Positions 8,822 to 15,824 of a stretch of 64,000 bases of DNA are shown here, in pieces. The stretch comes from VAZQ01 sp963753575 (GTDB lineage: Bacteria > Pseudomonadota > Alphaproteobacteria > Rhizobiales > Xanthobacteraceae), in contig CAVWCR010000003.1 in the NCBI GenBank assembly GCA_963753575.1, forward strand, positions 3,162,001 through 3,226,000, read 5' to 3'. How positions within the stretch are numbered: position 1 is the first letter of the stretch; every line of letters begins with the position of its first letter. The notes below the pieces were generated by a model that saw only the letters and a list, made by a program, of their open reading frames with translations, was not told the origin of the DNA and did no database searches. A program made the translations under genes and the position numbers.

Positions 8822-9301
8822 CTAACCCTTGACCTGCAGCTCAACGATTTCCGGCCGGAGCTTTTGGCCGGACACGCGCACCCGCGCGATCGAGACCGGC
8901 AACTTGAACCGGCGGGGACCGGCACTACCCGGATTGAGAAACAGGACCCCCTCGCGCGTTTCAATTGAAGGCTGATGCGAGTGTCCATACACCACCGCGG
9001 CGTAACCAACGGGCCCCGGGTCCAGGTCGAGCTCCGCAATGTTGTGCAGCACGTGGAACAGAAGCCCGCCGGCCTCGACATGGGCCGTCGCCGGAAGGGC
9101 GTCCGCCCAGTGCGCTGTGTCGATGTTGCCGCGGATGACGAACGTGGGCGCAAGCTTGCGAAGCTCGTCGATTACGTCGGGCCCCCCGACGTCACCGGCG
9201 TGGATGATGAGGTCCGCCCCCTTGAGCGCAGCGACTGCCTCGGGTCGGAGCAGCCCGTGGGTATCAGAGATGACGCCAACGAGGATTTCATCTCCGGGCA
9301 A
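8822..9301 (-). CDS. YfcE/MJ0936-type metallophosphoesterase
   Basis: This 159-residue protein has the complete calcineurin-like phosphoesterase set: SDTHG (about residues 12-16), HAGDVGG (35-41), RGNID (57-61), YGHSH (about 105-109) and NPGS. Homologues hydrolyse phosphodiesters with two metal ions such as Mn2+. The length fits the small YfcE class (about 160-185 residues). The start used is a TTG with AAGGGA about 5 nt upstream; no ATG is available before the SDTHG motif. It converges with the LysR gene. Confidence 0.87.
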   Translation of the reverse strand: MPGDEILVGVISDTHGLLRPEAVAALKGADLIIHAGDVGGPDVIDELRKLAPTFVIRGNIDTAHWADALPATAHVEAGGLLFHVLHNIAELDLDPGPVGYAAVVYGHSHQPSIETREGVLFLNPGSAGPRRFKLPVSIARVRVSGQKLRPEIVELQVKG

Positions 9302-9401
9302 GTGATCCCTTCAAATTCCGCCCTGGCGCAAGCGCCTCAAGACACACTGCACAGCCTGGACCGACTGTGATCAGCTTGCGCATTCCTATTGCGCATTCAT
9401 G

Positions 9402-10034
9402 TCACGCCTTTGTTCCGCACTGCGCGTCGATCACCACTTGGGCGGTACGGGCGAGCGCCAGGGTCAGTCCCTCGAACCCGCAGGTCTGGCTGCCCGCATA
9501 GGCGCCTTCCATCAACAGCATCAGGGAATCCGCCAGCGCATCAGGCGTCCGCGCGCCCGCGGCCTGCGCAAGCCCGCGCAAGCGCCGCTTGAGCTCGCGC
9601 TTGTTGAGGGCGACCACGCGCCGGGCGGGATGGGAGGGATCGCTCAACTCCGCAGCGATATTGACGAACGGGCAACCGCGATAACCCTTGCGGGACGTTC
9701 TCGCCTGCAGCTCCTCGAACAGGCCATAAAGCTGACGGCGCGGATCGGGCCCATGACGCTGCATGATCTGGTCCCACCAGGACCAGTACTGGCGGTTCCT
9801 CGCCTCGAGGTAGGCTGCGATCAGGTCGTCCTTGGACGCGAAGTTCCGATAGAGACTCATCTTGTTGACGCCAGCGTGCTCGATCACGGAATCGACGCCG
9901 ACCGCGCGGACGCCGTCGCGATAGAACAGCTCGTCCACCGCCGCAAGAATACGCTCGCGCGCCTCCTTCGCCGGCATGGAGGTACGTCCTTCCGTCCGCC
10001 GCCTGGCAGCCTCCTTCACGGATTGGCGACCCAT
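9402..10034 (-). CDS. TetR/AcrR-family transcriptional repressor
   Basis: This 210-residue protein has a TetR helix-turn-helix: RERILAAVDELFYRDGVRAV, then VIEHAGVNKMSLYRNFASKD (about residues 35-70). The C-terminal half is a ligand-binding and dimerisation domain with a Tyr/Trp-rich stretch (YWSWWDQ). The ATG at 10034 was chosen because GAGGAGA lies about 6 nt upstream; a frame with 13 more codons is less likely. It is divergent from an MFS transporter, and a perfect palindrome sits between them, so it probably represses itself and the transporter until a ligand binds. Confidence 0.92.
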   Translation of the reverse strand: MGRQSVKEAARRRTEGRTSMPAKEARERILAAVDELFYRDGVRAVGVDSVIEHAGVNKMSLYRNFASKDDLIAAYLEARNRQYWSWWDQIMQRHGPDPRRQLYGLFEELQARTSRKGYRGCPFVNIAAELSDPSHPARRVVALNKRELKRRLRGLAQAAGARTPDALADSLMLLMEGAYAGSQTCGFEGLTLALARTAQVVIDAQCGTKA

Positions 10035-10056
10035 GAATTTCTCCTCTTGACTTTGT

Positions 10057-10109
10057 GACAGATCGGTACGCATCTGTCAAGATGTGACAGACCGGTCTGT
10101 CACATCTTG
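10057..10109. promoter_or_regulatory. Operator-like palindromes between tetR-type and MFS genes
   Basis: Positions 10078-10109 form a perfect 32-bp inverted repeat with half-site CAAGATGTGACAGACC. Next to it, GACAGAT (10057-10063) and ATCTGTC (10072-10078) make a second, looser inverted repeat with the same GACAG core. This is the geometry of two adjacent TetR operators overlapping the divergent promoters. Confidence 0.8.
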
Positions 10110-10165
10110 TCCCGGCTGGCGGCCGGGTCGAAGAAGAACGGGGTCAAAGAAGAAGGAGAACACCG

Positions 10166-11413
10166 ATGTCCGTAGCTGAGCGAATTCGGCCGGCAATGTC
10201 CTGGCAAACCGTTGCCGTGATTGCGATTAGCGGCTGCCTGATCTCTGTCCTGTCCTTCGGCCCGCGCTCGGCGCTCGGATTCTTCCTGACGCCGCTATCG
10301 CAGGCCAACGGATGGGGCCGCGACGTCTTTGCATTCTCGCTCGCGCTGCAGAACCTGCTGTGGGGGATCGGGCAACCCTTCGCGGGCGCCATCGCCGACC
10401 GCTACGGCGCGGGCCGCGTCCTCTGCGGCGGCGCACTGCTCTATGCGGTTGGGCTCGCCGGCATGGCTTACGCGACGGCACCGGCGGCGCTCAACCTCAC
10501 GGCCGGCGTGCTGATCGGTTTCGGCCTTGCCGGCGCCTCGCCGCTGGTCGTCATCGCGGCCTTCGGCAAGCTGCTGCCGGAGCGCTACCGCCCGCTCTCC
10601 TTCGGGGCCGGGACCGCGGCCGGATCGTTCGGCCAGTTCCTGTTCTCGCCGCTCGCCGTCGCCTTGATGGGTTTCTTCGGATGGCAGGAAGCGCTGACCA
10701 TCATGGCGATGATGCTGCTCTTCGTTGCCCCGCTGTCGCTGGCGCTTGCTGCTCCCGCCACGCCACCGGCGAGCGAGCCGGCGGCTTCCGCGGCTCCGCA
10801 ATCGCTCGCCCAGGCGCTCAAGCAGGCGCTCAGCCACCGCTCCTACGTCCTGCTGGTGCTCGGCTTCTTCACCTGCGGCTTCCAGCTCGCCTTCATCACC
10901 GTGCACATGCCGGCCTATCTGGTCGATCGCGGAATTTCCGCAGAGGTCGGCGGCTGGACCATCGCGGTGATCGGCCTCTTCAACATCATCGGCTCGCTCT
11001 ATTCGGGCTGGCTGTCAGGCCGCATACCGAAGCGTTACATCCTGGCCGTCATCTACTTCCTGCGGGCGGCCGTCATCCTGGCGTTCATCTCCTTTCCGGT
11101 CACGCCGGTTACGGCGCTCGTGTTCGGCGCCAGCATGGGCCTTTTGTGGCTCTCGACCGTGCCGCCCACTTCCTCGCTGGTGCAGGTGATGTTCGGCACG
11201 CGATGGCTCGCGATGCTGGTCGGCTTCTCATTCTTCAGCCACCAGGTCGGCGGCTTTCTGGGCGTACTGATTGGCGGCATCGCGTTTGAGCGCACCGGCT
11301 CCTATGACGTGGTGTGGTGGCTCTCGATCCTGCTCGGTGTCTTGTCGGCGCTGATCAATCTGCCGATCGTCGAGAAGCCGGCGCCACGTGTGGCGGCAGC
11401 CGCCGCAGCGTAA
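10166..11413 (+). CDS. MFS transporter
   Basis: This 415-residue protein has about 12 hydrophobic segments in two halves separated by an Ala/Pro/Ser-rich loop near residues 195-215. The motif GAIADRYGAGRV (about residues 74-85) matches the MFS loop 2-3 signature, and the second half repeats it as SGWLSGRIPKRY. It probably exports a drug or metabolite. AAGGAG lies about 6 nt before the ATG. Divergence from the TetR gene across a perfect palindrome suggests induction by its own substrate. Confidence 0.92.
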   Translation: MSVAERIRPAMSWQTVAVIAISGCLISVLSFGPRSALGFFLTPLSQANGWGRDVFAFSLALQNLLWGIGQPFAGAIADRYGAGRVLCGGALLYAVGLAGMAYATAPAALNLTAGVLIGFGLAGASPLVVIAAFGKLLPERYRPLSFGAGTAAGSFGQFLFSPLAVALMGFFGWQEALTIMAMMLLFVAPLSLALAAPATPPASEPAASAAPQSLAQALKQALSHRSYVLLVLGFFTCGFQLAFITVHMPAYLVDRGISAEVGGWTIAVIGLFNIIGSLYSGWLSGRIPKRYILAVIYFLRAAVILAFISFPVTPVTALVFGASMGLLWLSTVPPTSSLVQVMFGTRWLAMLVGFSFFSHQVGGFLGVLIGGIAFERTGSYDVVWWLSILLGVLSALINLPIVEKPAPRVAAAAAA

Positions 11414-11592
11414 CGCTGCGCATCGGGCTGGCACGCGCCAGCCCGATGCATATGCTTAACATCCGCGCATTACAACGCAGTAACGTCGCAGATCCGAACG
11501 TTCCGCGTCACACTGACGACACGAACGCTACTACCCTTCCGCGCGCGTTGCACACGCGCCTCTCCAACGAGGGGCATCGGAAGGAGGCTCAT

Positions 11593-13278
11593 ATGCGTTC
11601 ATTGATTGCCCTGTCGTTCTTGCTCACGTCTGCTGCAAGCGCCATGTCGGCCGACATTGCAGCGACCTCGCGCATCGACGCCGTCACGGTCTACCCTATC
11701 GGCGCCGAGGTAACGCAAATCGGCCAGGTGAAGATGGAGCGCGGCGAGCACGCGATCCTGTTCACCGATCTGCCCGCCCAAGCGATGCCTGGCTCGATTC
11801 GAGTCGAGGGCCGGACAACGGGCACGCTGCAGATCGGCTCGGTCGACACAAGGCGCGTATTCGTGCCGCGCACCGACCTCGCCGTCGCCGCCAGCGAGCG
11901 CAAGCAGATCGAGGATGCCATCGAGAGGCTCAAGGACGAGCGGGCGGTGCTGCAGGCCAGTGTTGAGGCGGCGCAGGCGCAGAAGGCGTTGATCAATAAC
12001 CTGGCGCAGCTTCCGACGCGGCCGCCGGCGCCCAACGGCGCTGCGGCGCAGCCCGACGACTGGTCGCAGCTGTTCACCCTGATCGGCCAGCGCAGCGCCG
12101 AAGCGCAGAAGACCATCCTCGACGCGCAGATCAAGATCCGCGAGACCGACCGCCAGATCGCCGACCTCACCGGCAAGCTCAAAACGCTTGCGCCGGTGCA
12201 GGAGGAGCGCACCGAGGTCAAGGTGTTCGTCAACGCGGCCGACGCGCTCGATGCCGAGCTCACCATCCGTTATCAGGTGCGCACCGCGTCGTGGACGCCG
12301 TTCTATGACGCGCGCCTATCGACCGGCACCAGGGACCAGCCGCCCACGCTGCAGCTCGTGCGCCGCGCGTCGATCCAGCAGAAAACCGGCGAGAGCTGGG
12401 ACGACGTTGCGCTTGCCTTGTCGACGGCACGGCCCGGCGCAGGCAGCGCCGCTCCCATTCTTAACCCAATGACCGTCGACTACGTTCCTGACGCACCGCC
12501 GTCGCCGCGCCGACCCGAGCCGTCGGGCGGGTTGGGCTACGCGGTCCCCATGGACCAGTTGGCCCAGGATGCCCGCGAGCGCGCCGACGGAAACAAGCGG
12601 GCGAACGAGATCCGCGCTGGCGACGTCAGCGCCCGAGTCGAGATGCAAGCGTTCCAGGCCGTCTACACCATTGCCGGCCGCGTTGCGGTGCCGTCGACCG
12701 GCGAGATGAAGCGCGTACAGATCGACGATATGGCGCTCGATCCCACCCTGACCGTGCGCACGGTCCCCAAGGCCGACCAGAAGGCGTACCTCTATGCCAA
12801 GCTGACGACTGCCCGCGGCACCCCCTTGCTGCCCGGGGCAGTGTCGCTGTTTCGCGATGCGACTTTCGTCGGCAACGGCCGGCTGCCGCTGCTAGCGCCG
12901 GGCGAGGAACATGAGCTCGGTTTCGGCGTCGACGACATGGTCCGCGTACGCCATGCAATCGTCGCGGACAAGCGTGGTGAAACGGGATTGATCACGACCT
13001 CGAAGACCGACTTGCGCAACTATCGCATCACCGTGAAGAACCTGCACCAGCGGCCGATCCAGCTGAGCGTGCTCGACCAGATCCCGGTGTCGCAGAACGA
13101 TGCCATCAAGATCGAGCTGCAGGGCCGCGCGCAGCCGACGCGCCGCAACGTCGAGGACAAGCGCGGCATCCTGGCCTGGGACATGAAGCTTGAGCCCGAC
13201 GAGGAGAAGGCGGTCGAGTTCGGCTATCGGGTCACCTGGCCTGCGGCCAAGCAGGTCATCTACCGGGCGGGCTCATAG
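11593..13278 (+). CDS. MuiA-like DUF4139 family protein
   Basis: This 561-residue protein has a signal peptide (MRSLIALSFLL...SAMSA) and then the DUF4140 strand pattern (AVTVYPIGAEVTQIGQ). A coiled-coil stretch (about residues 95-200) and a C-terminal DUF4139 domain follow, with RYQVRTASWTPFYDARL and KNLHQRPIQLSVLDQIPVSQ. The family is named after the mucoidy inhibitor MuiA, and its biochemical function is unsettled. The ATG at 11593 has GGAGG 6 nt upstream. A run of about 100 non-coding codons precedes it, and the upstream MFS gene is on the same strand 180 nt away. Confidence 0.85.
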   Translation: MRSLIALSFLLTSAASAMSADIAATSRIDAVTVYPIGAEVTQIGQVKMERGEHAILFTDLPAQAMPGSIRVEGRTTGTLQIGSVDTRRVFVPRTDLAVAASERKQIEDAIERLKDERAVLQASVEAAQAQKALINNLAQLPTRPPAPNGAAAQPDDWSQLFTLIGQRSAEAQKTILDAQIKIRETDRQIADLTGKLKTLAPVQEERTEVKVFVNAADALDAELTIRYQVRTASWTPFYDARLSTGTRDQPPTLQLVRRASIQQKTGESWDDVALALSTARPGAGSAAPILNPMTVDYVPDAPPSPRRPEPSGGLGYAVPMDQLAQDARERADGNKRANEIRAGDVSARVEMQAFQAVYTIAGRVAVPSTGEMKRVQIDDMALDPTLTVRTVPKADQKAYLYAKLTTARGTPLLPGAVSLFRDATFVGNGRLPLLAPGEEHELGFGVDDMVRVRHAIVADKRGETGLITTSKTDLRNYRITVKNLHQRPIQLSVLDQIPVSQNDAIKIELQGRAQPTRRNVEDKRGILAWDMKLEPDEEKAVEFGYRVTWPAAKQVIYRAGS

Positions 13279-13444
13279 GCCGAAGGTTTTCGGCAACGCG
13301 CAGCGTGATCCAACGGAGCTGGGTCGCTGCGGTCCAGACGTTCGTCCCCGCGCAAGCGGGAGCGTCGTGGGTCCCGGCTCTTCGTGAGATGAGACTTCTT
13401 TGGCGGCGCGTCCCCGCAACCGTGGAGACGGAAGATAATTCACG

Positions 13445-13518
13445 CTACCCCGTTTCCCGAAGTTCGTGAGCCGTTGCAGCACCCTCTGACACGAACTTCG
13501 GAAACAAAGGGGCACTAG
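13445..13518. repeat. CTAG-ended palindromic element, type A copy 1
   Basis: This 74-bp imperfect palindrome has inner arms CCGAAGTTCGTG and CACGAACTTCGG and an outer end reading GGGGCACTAG (the left end is degenerate, CTACCCC). The same architecture occurs at 36346-36438 and 60421-60493. It lies 14 bp from the type B element and codes for nothing visible. Confidence 0.8.
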
Positions 13519-13531
13519 CAACTCTATGATT

Positions 13532-13609
13532 CTAGTGCCGCTTTTCGATTTGAAGTTCCTAACCGTGTTTGCTGCATCCGTTGTAGGAACTTCAAATCGG
13601 CGGCACTAG
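13532..13609. repeat. CTAG-ended palindromic element, type B
   Basis: This 78-bp element begins CTAGTGCCGC and ends GCGGCACTAG, with inner arms GATTTGAAGTTCCTA and TAGGAACTTCAAATC. It shares the terminal CTAGTGCC word with type A elements but has a different core apart from GAAGTTC. The terminal CTAG at 13606-13609 contains the TAG stop codon of the phosphomannomutase gene on the minus strand. Confidence 0.8.
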
Positions 13610-15105
13610 ATCGTCTGGTTGTATTCGCCGACTTCCTTGTGGGTGCGCAGCACCGCGTCGACCGCCTTGAACATGTCGCGCATGCGCGCTTCCGAGACCG
13701 GGCTCTCGACCACGACCACGAGCTCGGGCTTGTTCGACGACGCGCGCACCAGCCCCCAGGTGCCATCTTCGACCGTGACCCGCACGCCGTTGACGGTGAC
13801 GAGATCGCGGATCGGCTGCCCGGCGACCTTGGCGCCCTTCTTCTGCTCCGCCTCGAAGTAAGCGACCACCTCGTCGACCACGCCGTACTTGGTCTCATCG
13901 GCACAGTGCGGCGACATGGTCGGCGACGACCAGGTCTTGGGCAGCGCGTTCTTCAGGTCGGCCATGCTCTTTCCCGGGTTGCGGTCGAGCATGTCGCAGA
14001 CCGCGAGCGCGAAGATGAGCCCGTCGTCATAGCCGCGGCCGAGCGGCTTGTTGAAGAAGAAGTGGCCCGACTTTTCGAAGCCCGCGACCGCGCCGATCTC
14101 GTTCACCCGCCGCTTCATGTAGGAGTGGCCGGTCTTCCAGTAGTCGGTCTTGGCGCCCTGCTTCAGCAGCACCGGATCGGTCATGAACAGGCCGGTCGAC
14201 TTCACATCGGCCACGAAGGTCGCGCCCTTCTGCAGCGCCGAGATATCGCGCGCCAGCATGACGCCGACCTTGTCGGCGAAGATCTCATCGCCTTCGTTGT
14301 CGACCACGCCGCAGCGGTCGCCATCGCCGTCGAAGCCAAGGCCGACGTCCGCCTTGTGCTCCAGCACGGCGTCGCGCATGGCATGCAGCATCTTCATGTC
14401 TTCGGTGTTGGGATTGTAGTGCGGAAAAGTGTGGTCGAGCTCGCAGTCGAGCGGCACCACCTCGCAGCCGACCGCCTCGAGCACGCGCGGCGCGAAGGCG
14501 CCAGCGGTGCCGTTGCCGCACGCGCACACCACTTTGAGCCGGCGCTTGAGCTTCGGACGCTTGGTGAGGTCGGCGATGTAGCGATCGGGGAAATTCTCGA
14601 CGAACTCATAAGAACCGCCGCCGCGCAGGTCGAAGCGCGCGTCAAGCACGATGTCCTTGAGCCGCGTCATCTCGTCCGGCCCGAAGGTGAGCGGGCGGTT
14701 GGCGCCCATCTTGACGCCGGTCCAGCCGTTGTCGTTGTGCGAAGCCGTCACCATGGCGACGCACGGCACGTCGAGCTCGAACTGGGCGAAATAGGCCATC
14801 GGCGTCACCGCAAGCCCGATGTCATGCACCTTGCAGCCGGCCGCCATCAGGCCCGACACCAGCGAGTTCTTCACCGAGGCCGAATAGCCGCGGAAATCGT
14901 GGCCGGTGACGATATCCGTCTTGACGCCGAGCTCGCGGATCAGCGTGCCGAGCCCCATGCCGAGCGCTTGCACGCCCATCAGGTTGATCTCGCTGCCGAG
15001 AAGCCAGCGGGCGTCGTACTCGCGGAAGCCGGTCGGCTTCACCAGCGGCTCGGATTCATAGGCGTAGGTATTGGGAGTCAACGCGGGCTTGGGCTTGGGG
15101 AACAT
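13606..15105 (-). CDS. Phosphomannomutase/phosphoglucomutase
   Basis: This 499-residue alpha-D-phosphohexomutase interconverts hexose 1- and 6-phosphates for nucleotide sugars, LPS and exopolysaccharide. The phosphoserine loop reads VTASHNDNGWTGVK, the Mg2+ loop GFDGDGDRCG, and the sugar loop GFEKSGHFFF. The C-terminal domain ends VGEYNQTI as in relatives. I chose the ATG at 15105 (MFPKPKPALTP), with GAGGA 5 nt upstream; the frame continues another 51 codons of unlikely sequence. The stop codon lies in the terminal CTAG of a palindromic element. The next gene upstream, an aspartic protease, is 85 nt away on the same strand. Confidence 0.93.
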   Translation of the reverse strand: MFPKPKPALTPNTYAYESEPLVKPTGFREYDARWLLGSEINLMGVQALGMGLGTLIRELGVKTDIVTGHDFRGYSASVKNSLVSGLMAAGCKVHDIGLAVTPMAYFAQFELDVPCVAMVTASHNDNGWTGVKMGANRPLTFGPDEMTRLKDIVLDARFDLRGGGSYEFVENFPDRYIADLTKRPKLKRRLKVVCACGNGTAGAFAPRVLEAVGCEVVPLDCELDHTFPHYNPNTEDMKMLHAMRDAVLEHKADVGLGFDGDGDRCGVVDNEGDEIFADKVGVMLARDISALQKGATFVADVKSTGLFMTDPVLLKQGAKTDYWKTGHSYMKRRVNEIGAVAGFEKSGHFFFNKPLGRGYDDGLIFALAVCDMLDRNPGKSMADLKNALPKTWSSPTMSPHCADETKYGVVDEVVAYFEAEQKKGAKVAGQPIRDLVTVNGVRVTVEDGTWGLVRASSNKPELVVVVESPVSEARMRDMFKAVDAVLRTHKEVGEYNQTI

Positions 15106-15190
15106 CTGGTCCTCGGCAGTCTCACCGGCATCGAGGACATAGCGCAGCGGGCGGCGGGTGTCATCACCCGCAAAGCCGCCACGACAAGCG

Positions 15191-15691
15191 TTACTGCTCC
15201 AGCATGAGCTGGCCGCGCTCATGCGACCAGCGCACGCGCGAGAGGAAGCGCATGCCAAGAAGGTTCACGTTGAGCATGCTGTCGGGAACGACCAGCGCGC
15301 GCAGGTCGCGCACCACGATATTGCCGACCTCCACCATGCCCAGCTCGACCCGCGCGGCACGGCCGACGCCATTCGCGGTGCTGATCCGGATAGAATAATC
15401 GCGTTCGCTCGGATGCAGCCCGAGCAGCGCCGCGTCGCTCGCCCGGATCGTGATCTCAGAAGCGCCGGTGTCGATCAGGAACGGAATGCGGCGGCCGTCG
15501 ACGCGCGCGTCCACGGCAAAGTGTCCGCCCTCGCTTGCCCGCACCATGACACTGCGCGAATTGGCAGGTTGTGGAGCGGGCTGCGCTGACATTGCGCTGG
15601 CAGCCGGCGCGTGGCCGGCCCGATCGAGGTATTGGGCCCCGAGCACGCCAACACCCAGCAGCATGGCAGCGGAGAGGAGAATGCGGCCCAT
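15191..15691 (-). CDS. Membrane-anchored retroviral-type aspartic protease (TIGR02281-like)
   Basis: This 166-residue protein has one N-terminal membrane segment (ILLSAAMLLGVGVLGA), then a clan AA aspartic protease fold with the catalytic motif FLIDTGASEITI and the hydrophobic glycine motif NLLGMRFLSRV. Related small proteases are common in alphaproteobacteria and are thought to act as dimers in the periplasm. The ATG at 15691 (MGRILL) is preferred to one 15 codons upstream because it places the membrane segment at the N-terminus. The substrate is unknown. Confidence 0.85.
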   Translation of the reverse strand: MGRILLSAAMLLGVGVLGAQYLDRAGHAPAASAMSAQPAPQPANSRSVMVRASEGGHFAVDARVDGRRIPFLIDTGASEITIRASDAALLGLHPSERDYSIRISTANGVGRAARVELGMVEVGNIVVRDLRALVVPDSMLNVNLLGMRFLSRVRWSHERGQLMLEQ

Positions 15692-15824
15692 GACCCAGGA
15701 TTCCCATTGATCGCGGGCTATCTTGGCCTGGCGCAACCCAATGGCGGCCTAACGGGCGGCCCGTGCGCTGATGGTTTTCGGCTGTTTAGTAACGCGCCGA
15801 TGAACGTGCTCGCTAAAGTTTGGG

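Noticed and set aside
13445..13609. CRISPR-like repeat array
   Set aside because: Only two neighbouring palindromes of different sequence occur, with no regular spacers and no cas genes.
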